In this document: positions 25,644 to 33,862 of the stretch, piece after piece | How positions within the stretch are numbered: the first letter of the stretch is position 1 | Layout of the letters: every line of letters starts with the position of its first letter | NCBI GenBank assembly: GCA_021794175.1 | Contig: JAJYRI010000005.1 | Location: 1 to 64,000, forward strand | Origin: a bacterium | GTDB lineage: Bacteria; Vulcanimicrobiota; Vulcanimicrobiia; Vulcanimicrobiales; Vulcanimicrobiaceae | Direction of reading: 5' to 3' | Length of the DNA stretch: 64,000 bases | Translations under genes and position numbers: made by a program | The notes under the pieces: generated by a model | Told to the model about the DNA's origin: nothing | Database searches by the model: none | The model's input: only the letters and a program-made list of their open reading frames with translations

Positions 25644-27023
25644 GTGTGCGGGATCGTCGGTCTCTTCGCCCCAGGTCGTGATGCGGCGCGGCTCGCCTAT
25701 TTCGGCCTCTACGCGCTTCAGCATCGCGGCCAAGAATCGGCCGGCATCGCCGCCGGGGATGGCGGCACGCTCCGATCGCATAAGGAGATGGGGCTGCTCG
25801 GGGCGATCTTCGACGAAGAGATCCTCGCCCAGCTCAGTGGCCACCTCGCAGTCGGTCACACGCGCTACTCCACGACCGGCTCCTCGGTGGTCGTCAACGC
25901 ACAACCCCTGCTCGAACGCACCGATATCGGCGAATTCGCATTAGCGCATAACGGCAATCTCACCAATACCGACGAATTGCGCGCGGAACTGCCGGCCGGA
26001 ACGGTGATGCAGGCATCCTCGGATACCGAGGTCCTCGCGAAGCTTATCGTCGAGAGCTCCGGAACGATGATCGAACGGATCGAGGCGGCGATGCAGAAGG
26101 CGCGCGGCGCCTATTCGATCGCGCTTTGCTCGGAGAGCGAGCTCTTTGCCTTTCGCGACCCGTGGGGCGTACGACCGCTCTGTCTGGGGACCTTCGACGA
26201 CGGCGGCTACGTCGTCGCCAGCGAATCCTGTGCGCTGGCGACGGTCGGAGCCCGTTATCTGCGCGAAGTAGAGGCGGGAGAGATCGTACACGTTACCCGC
26301 GAAGGTATTACCTCACACCACGTTCACGTGCGCGATGAGTTCCCCGCGCTGTGCATGTTTGAATATATTTATTTCGCGCGACCGGATTCGAAGCTCGACA
26401 ATCGCTCGATTTATATGGCGCGACACGAAATGGGAAAACGGCTCGCGCGCGAGCATCCCGTCGAAGCCGACTGCGTCATGGCCGTTCCCGATTCCGCGGT
26501 GCCGGGCGGCATCGGCTATGCCACCGAGAGCGGGCTGCCCTACGTTGAGGGGCTCATAAAGAATCGTTATATCGGACGGACCTTCATCAGCCCCGATCAA
26601 TCGATGCGCTCGCGCGGCGTACACTTAAAATTTAACCCGGTCGTCGAAAATCTGCGCGGGCAGCGCGTCGTCGTCGTTGACGATTCCATCGTGCGCGGGA
26701 CGACGACGCCGCGCATCGTCGCGCTGTTGCGGGAAGCGGGTGCGCGCGAGGTTCACCTGCGTATCACTTCGCCCCCAATACTCCACCCGTGCTATCTCGG
26801 CGTCGATATGGCGAGCTACGACGAACTGATCGCCGCAAACTACAGCGTCGAGGAGATTCGCGCGAAGACCGGTGCGGATTCGCTTGGTTATCTCTCGCTC
26901 GACGGGCTGATCGAATCGACCGGGCGCAAACGAGAAGAGATGTGTCTGGGCTGCCTGACCGGCGTCTATCCGACCGAGCCCGCGGAGCACGAGCGTGCTC
27001 CGCATGCGCTGACGCGCTCCTAG
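25644..27023 (+). CDS. purF: amidophosphoribosyltransferase
   Basis: PurF carries out the committed step of purine synthesis, making phosphoribosylamine from PRPP and glutamine. The start is GTG directly followed by the catalytic Cys (CGIVGLF), so no propeptide is cleaved beyond the initiator Met. The 459-residue protein has the PRPP loop VVVVDDSIVRGTTTPRIV (about residues 340-357). Cys residues in ALCMFEYIYF, LHPCYLG and CLGCLTG match the iron-sulfur ligands of the Bacillus-type enzyme. It is separated from the main purine operon by the ClC and BI-1 genes and overlaps the convergent desaturase gene by 4 bases. Confidence 0.95.
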   Translation: MCGIVGLFAPGRDAARLAYFGLYALQHRGQESAGIAAGDGGTLRSHKEMGLLGAIFDEEILAQLSGHLAVGHTRYSTTGSSVVVNAQPLLERTDIGEFALAHNGNLTNTDELRAELPAGTVMQASSDTEVLAKLIVESSGTMIERIEAAMQKARGAYSIALCSESELFAFRDPWGVRPLCLGTFDDGGYVVASESCALATVGARYLREVEAGEIVHVTREGITSHHVHVRDEFPALCMFEYIYFARPDSKLDNRSIYMARHEMGKRLAREHPVEADCVMAVPDSAVPGGIGYATESGLPYVEGLIKNRYIGRTFISPDQSMRSRGVHLKFNPVVENLRGQRVVVVDDSIVRGTTTPRIVALLREAGAREVHLRITSPPILHPCYLGVDMASYDELIAANYSVEEIRAKTGADSLGYLSLDGLIESTGRKREEMCLGCLTGVYPTEPAEHERAPHALTRS

Positions 27024-27859
27024 GGTTCCGGCTGGAGGTTCCGGGCGAGCGAACTCGGTGCCGGGATCTTGATGCGGTCGGCGAGCCGTAAAAAGGCGAG
27101 AAACCGCACGTTAAGCCAGGTTGGGTCGAATTCAAACCAACGAAGCCCGTGTCGTGCCGAGAACGGGAACGCGTGGTGGTTGTTGTGCCATCCCTCGCCC
27201 CATGAGAGCAGGGCGACCCACCAACAGTTGGTGGAAAGATCTTTCGTGCGGTACGTGCGATAGCCTAACGAGTGCGCCGCGCTATTGACCAACCAGGTCG
27301 TGTGATAGCCGAGTACGAGCCGAACGAAGATTCCCCAGACGACCCAGGTCCAACCACCGAGCGCCAACAGCACGAGCGCGAGCGCTAACTGCATGTAGAC
27401 GTGCGTGCGTTCGAGGAAGCGGTAGAAGCGGCTCCCGCAGAGATCGGGTGCAAAGCGCGCGATCTCTGCTTCGGTCGGGATCGCATCGTTGTGCTTGTAT
27501 ATCCAGCGAATATGCGCCCAGCGAAAACCGCGATCCATTCCGTGCGGATCGTTCGCGGTGTCGGCGTTGGCATGATGTTTGCGGTGCGTCGCGACCCAAC
27601 GGATCGGGTCGCCCTGCAGAGCGAGGGCGCCGAAGATTGCGAGCACGTATTCCAGCGGTTTGCGCAAGCGCAAGCCGCGGTGGGTGAGCGTTCGGTGGTA
27701 GAAGAGGGTAACACCGAGTGCACCGGTGAGGTAAGCGATAATCGCGGCCACCACAAGGGCGCTCCATTGGAACGCGCCGGGGATGAAAACCGCGAGCGCG
27801 CCGATATGAATCGCTGCGAGTCCGAAGCGATTCATACGGCGCCGAACGAGGTCGGTCAC
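27020..27859 (-). CDS. acyl-CoA/acyl-lipid delta-9-type fatty acid desaturase
   Basis: The 279-residue membrane di-iron enzyme inserts a double bond into acyl chains using oxygen. The three His boxes are visible as HRTLTHR (about residues 55-61), HRKHH (about residues 92-96) and HNNHH (about residues 226-230). They are spaced as in stearoyl-CoA-type desaturases, with hydrophobic helices before and between them. The start is taken at a GTG; the ATG eight codons later is possible. It lies 6 bases after a zinc-ribbon gene on the same strand. Its presence implies an oxygen-using organism that adjusts membrane fluidity. Confidence 0.9.
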   Translation of the reverse strand: MTDLVRRRMNRFGLAAIHIGALAVFIPGAFQWSALVVAAIIAYLTGALGVTLFYHRTLTHRGLRLRKPLEYVLAIFGALALQGDPIRWVATHRKHHANADTANDPHGMDRGFRWAHIRWIYKHNDAIPTEAEIARFAPDLCGSRFYRFLERTHVYMQLALALVLLALGGWTWVVWGIFVRLVLGYHTTWLVNSAAHSLGYRTYRTKDLSTNCWWVALLSWGEGWHNNHHAFPFSARHGLRWFEFDPTWLNVRFLAFLRLADRIKIPAPSSLARNLQPEP

Positions 27860-27865
27860 ATTGTC

Positions 27866-28174
27866 CTAGCGGTAGCTAGGGCGCGACGCGAAGCAGTCGC
27901 GGCAGTAGACCGGTTTATCGCCACGTGGTTGGAACGGGACTTCGGCGACGCCGCCGCACTGGCTGCAGGTCGCTTTGAACATTTCACGGCGGGCACCGCC
28001 GCCGCCGCCGCCGTTTCCGCCACGGCCGCCGCTCGCCTTACGGGCGGCGCGACAATCGGCGCAACGACTCGGCTTATTCGTGAAGCCCTTGCTCGCGTAG
28101 AACTGCTGTTCGTTTGCGGTAAAGGTAAACGTGCGTCCGCAATCGACGCAGGTGAGCATTTCATCGGTGTACAT
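27866..28174 (-). CDS. small zinc-ribbon protein (double CxxC...CxxC)
   Basis: The 102-residue protein has two zinc-ribbon-like units: LTCVDCGRTFTFT with SRCADC, then ATCSQCGGVAEVPF with VYCRDC. They are separated by a glycine-rich linker (about residues 47-62). This matches a widespread bacterial family (zf-trcl type) of unknown function, common in Chloroflexota and related phyla. The ATG at 28174 is chosen over the one at 28183 because the AAGGAG ribosome site is correctly spaced only for 28174. It is probably co-transcribed with the desaturase 6 bases downstream. Confidence 0.8.
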   Translation of the reverse strand: MYTDEMLTCVDCGRTFTFTANEQQFYASKGFTNKPSRCADCRAARKASGGRGGNGGGGGGARREMFKATCSQCGGVAEVPFQPRGDKPVYCRDCFASRPSYR

Positions 28175-28209
28175 TCGAGACATCTCCTTGGATGCGACGC
28201 GCGTTTGCT

Positions 28210-28356
28210 TCGCATGGGGGTGGGTAGATCCGCAAGAGCGAGTAGCAGCTGCTCCCGAGGCCAAAGAGCCCCCGCGCGATGCCGAAGATGTACTCTTCGG
28301 TGCCGGCGGTGACCGTAGGCGGTGCTTCCACGGGGCACTGCCAATGCCCGCTTTTT
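28210..28356. ncRNA. candidate structured RNA or leader in the 28184-28528 intergenic region
   Basis: This non-coding stretch of about 345 bases between the zinc-ribbon and HD-GYP genes contains several pairings. There is a perfect 7-bp hairpin at 28282-28300 (CCGAAGA, loop TGTAC, TCTTCGG). There is a possible closing pair GTGG 28220-28223 with CCAC 28328-28331. GGGCA/TGCCC (28333-28349) is followed by T5 at 28352-28356, which reads as a weak terminator on the plus strand. I cannot assign an RNA family; SRP RNA and 6S RNA were considered and not confirmed. Strand is uncertain. The rest of the gap holds only the AGGAGGG ribosome site of the next gene. Confidence 0.25.
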
Positions 28357-28528
28357 CTCGCAGCGATTTTCTCGATGCCGAGTCGAGGCAAAGAACCGGT
28401 GAAGGAGAGGTATTCGGAGCGGGCATCGGCAACGCAACGGTATGGCGCGGCCGCGGGTTGCACCATGCGACGGGGGTGGAGGAATATGGAAGTGCCTCCC
28501 GTTTTGATGTCCTAGGAGGGAGAAGCCC

Positions 28529-29137
28529 GTGACCCAGGTCGACCGAGCGATCCACACCGCCGTCGAGGTGCGCGACGAGCATACCGCAGCCCATGGCCTA
28601 CAGGTGGCCCGCCTCGCCGAAGCTTTAGGGAAGGCGATCTCCTTAAGCGATAGCGAGGTCGATGCACTTCGAGAGGCTGCCCACATTCACGATGTCGGGA
28701 AGATCGGGATTCCCGATCACGTGCTCCTCAAGCCGTTGCCGTTGACGGCCTCGGAGTGGGAGATCATGAAGAATCACAGCATCCTCGGTGCCCGTATCGT
28801 CGCCGCGCAATCCTCCCCGCACTGGCGAGAGCTCCGTGAATCGACCGGCATCGTCGAGGCGATCCGGCATCACCACGAGCGTTTCGACGGGCGCGGCTAT
28901 CCCGATGCTCTTGCCGGGGAATCGATCCCGCTCTGGTCGCGAATCATTCTCATCGCCGATTGCTACGACGCTCTCACCGAGACGCGCGCGTATCGCCCCT
29001 CGCTAACGCACGAGGCGGCGATGACGGTGATGGCCGAGGAGCGCGGCCGCGTCAGCGACCCGGAGCTCTTCGACGTCTTTGTGCAGACGATCGAAAAGAG
29101 CCGATGGAAGGCGATAGCGCCGGATAACGGCGCGTAG
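28529..29137 (+). CDS. HD-GYP domain phosphohydrolase
   Basis: This is a stand-alone 202-residue HD-GYP protein. Metal-site and family motifs are HIHDVGKIGIPDHVLL (about residues 51-66), MKNHSILGARI, IRHHHERFDGRGYPD (about residues 111-125) and SRIILIADCYDALTETRAYR (about residues 136-155). Members usually hydrolyse cyclic di-GMP or related dinucleotides and are often fused to a receiver domain; no sensor domain is present here. The GTG at 28529 follows an AGGAGGG ribosome site. It converges with panB, leaving a 12-base gap. Regulation of c-di-GMP levels is the likely role. Confidence 0.85.
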   Translation: MTQVDRAIHTAVEVRDEHTAAHGLQVARLAEALGKAISLSDSEVDALREAAHIHDVGKIGIPDHVLLKPLPLTASEWEIMKNHSILGARIVAAQSSPHWRELRESTGIVEAIRHHHERFDGRGYPDALAGESIPLWSRIILIADCYDALTETRAYRPSLTHEAAMTVMAEERGRVSDPELFDVFVQTIEKSRWKAIAPDNGA

Positions 29138-29149
29138 GACGAGCGGCGC

Positions 29150-29974
29150 TTAGCGCTCCGGAAAGCGGTGCTCGCGCACTTCGCGGGCGTACTCGGCAAG
29201 CGCGTGGGTCGCCGCCGCTCCGAGCTCGGCAAAACGCTTTGCAAACGGCGGCGACTGCGAATAGATTCCCAGTGCGTCGTGCAGCACGAGCACCTGCGCA
29301 TCGCAGTGCGGCCCGGCACCGATGCCGACCGTCGGAATGGCTATCGATGCGGTAATTTCCGCGGCGATCTCGCTATCGACCACCTCGAGCACGATCGCAT
29401 AGGCTCCCGCAGCTTCGACTTTTTTTGCCTGTTCCAGCAGGCGCTCGCGGTTCGCCCGTTTTTTGTAACCGGGGCCAAGGCCGGCGGTCTGCGGCATCAC
29501 GCCGATATGCCCCATCACCGGGATTCCCGTCGCCGCGATCGCGGCGATGCGGTCGGCTTCCATCCCGCCGCCTTCGAGTTTTACGCTGCAGGCGCCGCCC
29601 TCTTTCACCAAACGAATGGCGTTGCGGACCGCATCCTCATCGCTGACGTGATACGAACCGAACGGCATATCGACGACGATATGTGCGCGGCTCGTGCCGC
29701 GCACGACGGCTTGTGCGTGATGGATCATTACTTCAACGGTGATCGGCGTGGTTTCGTCGTAACCGAGCACGACGTTTGCGAGGCTATCGCCGACGAGGAT
29801 GATATCGATACCCGCAGCTTCGGCGAAACCCGCGAAAGGTGCGTCGTAGGCGGTTACGATCGGGAACGGCGTGCCTTTGCGGCGTCGAACGGCGCCGGCG
29901 GTGATGCGGCGCACCGCGCGTCCGTGCGCCGGTTCGTACGGACGCGCCTGATCGCTCGCACCATGCGCGGACAC
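29150..29974 (-). CDS. panB: 3-methyl-2-oxobutanoate hydroxymethyltransferase
   Basis: PanB adds a hydroxymethyl group from methylenetetrahydrofolate to ketoisovalerate, the first step to pantothenate and coenzyme A. The 274-residue protein shows VGDSLANVVLGYDETTPITV (about residues 60-79), DMPFGSYHVSDEDAVRNA and MGHIGVMPQTAGLGPGYKK, all PanB hallmarks with metal-binding Asp residues. The chosen GTG at 29974 comes one base after the pepA stop, implying translational coupling; upstream in-frame codons would overlap pepA. No panC or panD is nearby. Confidence 0.92.
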   Translation of the reverse strand: MSAHGASDQARPYEPAHGRAVRRITAGAVRRRKGTPFPIVTAYDAPFAGFAEAAGIDIILVGDSLANVVLGYDETTPITVEVMIHHAQAVVRGTSRAHIVVDMPFGSYHVSDEDAVRNAIRLVKEGGACSVKLEGGGMEADRIAAIAATGIPVMGHIGVMPQTAGLGPGYKKRANRERLLEQAKKVEAAGAYAIVLEVVDSEIAAEITASIAIPTVGIGAGPHCDAQVLVLHDALGIYSQSPPFAKRFAELGAAATHALAEYAREVREHRFPER

Positions 29975-29975
29975 G

Positions 29976-31457
29976 TTATCCAGCCATCTTCTCGGCGAGA
30001 TGTACGAATGCACGCACGGGCGTGCCGGTCGGACCCTTTGCCGACCACGCCGTTTCGCCGTCGACGTAGGCGGTGCCGGCGACGTCGAGATGAACCCACG
30101 GCGTTTTATCGACGAAGGCCTTCAAGAACGCCGCAGCGGTCAGCGTGCCGGCCGGGCGTCCGCCGGTATTCTTCAAATCGGCGATATCGCTCTTCATCGC
30201 GTTGCTGTAGTCGTCGTAGAGCGGCATGCGCCAGTAACGCTCGCCGCAATCTTTCACCGCATCGAGAAAGAGCGATGCGAACGCATCGTCGTTGCTCACC
30301 GCCGCGCTGGCGGCATGGCCGAGCGCGATGACGCAGGCGCCGGTAAGGGTTGCGGCGTCGACGATCTGCGTTGCGTTGAGAGAGCGCGCGTAGACCAGCG
30401 CGTCGGCAAGAACGAGCCGACCTTCGGCGTCGGTATTGATCACTTCGATGGTAGTGCCGTTGCTCGCGCGAACGATATCGCCGGGCTTCGTGGCTTTCCC
30501 GCCGGGCATATTTTCGGTTGCGGGAACGATCCCGACCACGTTGATCTTCGGTTGAAGCGCGGCGATTGCACCCATCGCTGCGATCACACCGGCGCCGCCG
30601 GACATATCGTATTTCATCTCCTCCATTTTCTCCGGCGGCTTCAACGAGATGCCGCCGGTATCGAAGGTGATGCCTTTCCCGACGAGCGCGAGCAGTCGGT
30701 CGCTCTGCGGCGCACCGCGATAGTGCATGACGATGAACGCGGGCGGCTGCGCGCTGCCCTGCGCGACGGAGAGGAACGACCCCATCTTTTTCTCGGCCGC
30801 CCAAGCTGCGTCGTGAACTTCGATCTCCAAACCGTGCGCTTTCGCGACGGCGGTCGCCTCGGCAGCGAGATGCGTCGGCGTCATATCGTTCGCCGGCGTC
30901 AATGCCAGCCGCCGCGCGAGGTTGACCGCTTCTCCGATCGCGACGCCGCGTTTGAGCCCGCGGCCGATCGCCTCGGCGTTGAATCCCTGTGCGAGCAAGA
31001 GGAGCTCGGCGACCGCGATCGGGCGTTCGGGTGCGCTCTGATAGGTGCCGGTCTCAAAACTGCCGGCAATTGCGCCTTCGGCGGCAAAGGACGCGCAGCG
31101 TTCTTCGTCGCCGAAGGCTTGCTGCGGAAACGCCAACGCGAGTTTCGTCGCGCCGCGTTTGCCGAGCACGCGAACCGCCGTGCCTGCGACCTTTGCCATC
31201 ACCGAGGGTGTAAATGCGGCGGGATCGCCGAGCCCGACCAGCAAGACGCGCTTGAAGGGGTGTCCGGCGGCGTGAAGCAGGGTGCTCTCGCCAAGCTTCC
31301 CTTTAAACTCGCCGGAGGCGAGAATCTCGGCGATCGCTCCGCCGAGGAGGGCGTCGAGCTCTTTCGCGACGCCGGCGAGCGGGCTCTCCGAGGGAATCGG
31401 CACGGCAATCGCGCATGGCAGCGAACCGAGAGCATCAGATGATTGAAGAACGTGCAT
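29976..31457 (-). CDS. pepA: leucyl aminopeptidase (M17 family)
   Basis: The 493-residue cytosolic aminopeptidase removes N-terminal residues from peptides and, in some bacteria, also binds DNA. The catalytic-domain signatures VGKGITFDTGGISLKP (about residues 247-262) and NTDAEGRLVLADALVYA (about residues 330-346) supply the two-metal site and catalytic residues, and the C-terminal half is very well conserved. The ATG at 31457 follows GAAAGG on the minus strand. It is divergent from purM with 100 bases between and coupled to panB downstream. Confidence 0.93.
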   Translation of the reverse strand: MHVLQSSDALGSLPCAIAVPIPSESPLAGVAKELDALLGGAIAEILASGEFKGKLGESTLLHAAGHPFKRVLLVGLGDPAAFTPSVMAKVAGTAVRVLGKRGATKLALAFPQQAFGDEERCASFAAEGAIAGSFETGTYQSAPERPIAVAELLLLAQGFNAEAIGRGLKRGVAIGEAVNLARRLALTPANDMTPTHLAAEATAVAKAHGLEIEVHDAAWAAEKKMGSFLSVAQGSAQPPAFIVMHYRGAPQSDRLLALVGKGITFDTGGISLKPPEKMEEMKYDMSGGAGVIAAMGAIAALQPKINVVGIVPATENMPGGKATKPGDIVRASNGTTIEVINTDAEGRLVLADALVYARSLNATQIVDAATLTGACVIALGHAASAAVSNDDAFASLFLDAVKDCGERYWRMPLYDDYSNAMKSDIADLKNTGGRPAGTLTAAAFLKAFVDKTPWVHLDVAGTAYVDGETAWSAKGPTGTPVRAFVHLAEKMAG

Positions 31458-31557
31458 GGTCAACCTTTCCCGTGGGTGAAGAAGGCGAGGTGAAAACGCC
31501 TTCCGTTGAACCCAACTTTCCGTCGCCGGGCTGCGATGCCCTTGCGGGGCTCCGCCG

Positions 31558-32589
31558 ATGAGCGAGGGCAAAGATGCCTACGCGCTCGCCGGCGTCGATA
31601 TCGCGGCGGGCAACGCCGCGGTCGCGCAGTACCGCGAAGTCCTCGGGCGCTGGCAGCACCCCGATCAGCTCGATGCAATCGGCGGTTTCGGCGGGCTCTT
31701 CGCGATGCCCGGCGATGCGGCGCGTGCGTTAGTCGCATCGACCGACGGCGTCGGGACGAAGATTCTCATCGCCGCGGAGTTGCAGCGCTACGACGGCGTG
31801 GGGCGCGATCTCGTCAATCACTGCGTCAACGATATTCTCGTCGTGAACGCGTCGCCGCTCTTCTTTCTCGATTATTATGCGGTCGGAAAACTCGATCCCG
31901 AGATCGCCGCGGCGGTGGTGAGCGGTTGCGCGAATGCCTGTCGGGCGCATGGCTGTGCGTTACTCGGAGGTGAGACCGCCGAAATGCCGGGGCTCTATGC
32001 ACCGGGGCATTTCGATCTCGCGGGAACGATCGTCGGCATCGTCGATCGTGCTGCGGTTCCGAACCCGCAAGATGTCGAGCCGGGAGATGCCGTGATCGGG
32101 CTCCCCGCAGTCGGACTGCATACCAACGGCTATTCTCTCGCCCGCGCGCTCATTCCGCAGAACGAATGGTTGCGAGCGTTCGGTGCAACGACCTATGCCG
32201 ATGCGTTGCTCGCCGAGCACCCGTCGTATTTCAATGCGGTGCGCGCGATTCAAAAAGTCGCGACGGTGAAAGTGATGGCGCATATTACCGGCGGCGGATT
32301 GCTTGAAAACCTTCCACGCACGCTGCGTCCCGGCGTCAAGGCGGTTCTCGAACAATCGCGTTGGCAGGTTCCCCCCATTCAACAGGTCTTAATCGATCGC
32401 GGCGGGCTCACGCACGAGGAGCGCTATCGTACGCTCAATATGGGGATCGGCTATACGCTCGTCGTGCCGGTTGACGACGCGGCACGCGCGGTTGCAGCGG
32501 TGCCCGGCGCAAAAACGATCGGTTGGATCGAGGCGCGCGCGGGAGAGGAAGCTCAGGTAACGATCCATCCGGCGCGTAGCACCGATTGA
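31558..32589 (+). CDS. purM: phosphoribosylformylglycinamidine cyclo-ligase
   Basis: PurM closes the imidazole ring, converting FGAM to AIR with ATP. The 343-residue length is normal. Visible motifs are STDGVGTKILIAAE (about residues 61-74), GGETAEMPGLYAPGHFDLAG (about residues 137-156) and HITGGGLLENLPR (about residues 241-253). It starts a second purine transcription unit with the GNAT-PurN gene, overlapping it by 4 bases (TTGA). No clear ribosome site precedes the ATG at 31558. Confidence 0.94.
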   Translation: MSEGKDAYALAGVDIAAGNAAVAQYREVLGRWQHPDQLDAIGGFGGLFAMPGDAARALVASTDGVGTKILIAAELQRYDGVGRDLVNHCVNDILVVNASPLFFLDYYAVGKLDPEIAAAVVSGCANACRAHGCALLGGETAEMPGLYAPGHFDLAGTIVGIVDRAAVPNPQDVEPGDAVIGLPAVGLHTNGYSLARALIPQNEWLRAFGATTYADALLAEHPSYFNAVRAIQKVATVKVMAHITGGGLLENLPRTLRPGVKAVLEQSRWQVPPIQQVLIDRGGLTHEERYRTLNMGIGYTLVVPVDDAARAVAAVPGAKTIGWIEARAGEEAQVTIHPARSTD

Positions 32590-33734
32590 GGGCACTCGCC
32601 AACCTTATCGTCGATCTTCGTAGCGATACCTTCGATGAAGCGGCCGCAGTCGCAGCGCGCGGGAGACTCGCGTCCCGAGGTTTTCTCATCGAGGAATGCG
32701 AGCGCGACGATGCGCTCTGTGCGTGGATCGATATCGCGTTCGGCGGCGGCTGGAGCGGTGAGGCGTTTCGTGCCAAGAATCTCGTCGTATCGCACGACGG
32801 GCAGCGGCGGGCGTTCGTCTCGCTTGCCGCGCAGGGTCTTCGCTTTGCGTGGTTACGAAACGAAGGGTCGCGACCAGGTACCGGCATCTTCGGGCCGATC
32901 GGCGTCAGCGCCGAGGCGCGCGGAAGCGGCATTGGATCGGATCTTGCCTTGTTGGGGTGTTTGCGCTTGCGCGAACTCGGATACGAACGGGCGTTCATTC
33001 CGGCGGTCGGTGAAGTGCAGCTCGAACGGTTTTACGAACGTGCGCTCGGCGCGCGGGTTGTGGAGCGCATCGATCCGATGCGCTGGTGGGAGCCGCGTGC
33101 GCGCGTGGTGGCGATGGCTTCAGGGAACGGCAGCAATTTGCAGGCGCTGCTCGATGCGATCGCGCGCAGCGAGCTCCCCATCGATCTCGCCGCGGTGGTG
33201 GTGAATCGGAACGGCGCGTACGCCGCCGAGCGTGCGAGCTCTGCGGGCGTGCGCCATATCGAGCGCGTGCTCTGGAATCGCGCCGAGGAAACGCGAGCGA
33301 GCTACGATGTGCGCCTGAGGCAGATCGTCGAGCGCTACGAACCCGAGGGCGTTTTTCTGTTGGGGTGGATGCATCTGCTCGACGAGGATTTCATCCGCCG
33401 CTTCCCCGAGCTGCTGAACTTGCACCCCGCGTATCTTCCGCACGATCCGCACGCCGATGACGTCACGCTCCCCGACGGAAGCACGATCCCGGCGTTTCGC
33501 GGAGCGCACGCGATTCGCGATGCGGTCGCTGCCGGAAGCCCGTGGATCGGCGCGAGCGTTCATCGCGTGAGTGCCGAAGCCGACCGCGGAGAGGTCCTCG
33601 TGCGTCGCCCGCTTCTCTGCGAGAGGCGGAACGAGAACGAACTCGCAACCGCCTTGCGCCCGATCGAACATCGCGTCACGGTCGAAGCGATTCGCTTGTG
33701 GTGTTTCATGCGCGACCGCATTTGCGTGGTGTAG
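32586..33734 (+). CDS. purN: GNAT acetyltransferase-PurN fusion (glycinamide ribonucleotide formyltransferase)
   Basis: The 382-residue protein joins two domains. Residues 1 to about 160 are a GNAT acetyltransferase, with the acetyl-CoA loop in VSAEARGSGIGSDLALLG (about residues 103-120) and a typical closing FYERALGARVVERI. Residues about 165-370 are PurN, which formylates GAR with formyltetrahydrofolate: VVAMASGNGSNLQALLDAI starts the domain. LLNLHPAYLPH carries the catalytic Asn and His, and SAEADRGEV holds the expected Asp. The start is a TTG overlapping the purM stop. The GNAT part's role is unknown. I know of no standard PurN with this fusion. Confidence 0.85.
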   Translation: MRALANLIVDLRSDTFDEAAAVAARGRLASRGFLIEECERDDALCAWIDIAFGGGWSGEAFRAKNLVVSHDGQRRAFVSLAAQGLRFAWLRNEGSRPGTGIFGPIGVSAEARGSGIGSDLALLGCLRLRELGYERAFIPAVGEVQLERFYERALGARVVERIDPMRWWEPRARVVAMASGNGSNLQALLDAIARSELPIDLAAVVVNRNGAYAAERASSAGVRHIERVLWNRAEETRASYDVRLRQIVERYEPEGVFLLGWMHLLDEDFIRRFPELLNLHPAYLPHDPHADDVTLPDGSTIPAFRGAHAIRDAVAAGSPWIGASVHRVSAEADRGEVLVRRPLLCERRNENELATALRPIEHRVTVEAIRLWCFMRDRICVV

Positions 33735-33782
33735 CAAGCCGCGAAGCTGCTGCGCGAGAAATATGTTCTTAATGTAAAGGTG

Positions 33783-33794
33783 CCCCCCCCCCCC
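33783..33794. repeat. poly(C) tract of 12 bases
   Basis: A run of 12 cytosines lies about 70 bases upstream of the Cys-rich lipoprotein start and about 50 bases after the purN stop. Tracts of this length slip during replication and are classic contingency loci when near a promoter. A possible -10-like TTAATG/TATGTT region lies just upstream, so the tract would fall in the leader or promoter. A sequencing length error is also possible. Confidence 0.7.
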
Positions 33795-33862
33795 GAGAAG
33801 AGGCCGACGCCGCGGGTTACTGCGGTCAATTTCATTCCAACGCTTTTTCAACGGGAGAATTC

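Noticed and set aside
28184-28528. SRP RNA or 6S RNA
   Set aside because: GGGGGCTC-like ends and GGAAGCA-like fragments caught the eye, but the conserved SRP tetraloop core and a clear 6S open bubble are not present. Left as unassigned.
30000-31442. 480-codon plus-strand frame
   Set aside because: Exact antisense shadow of pepA with no recognisable features.
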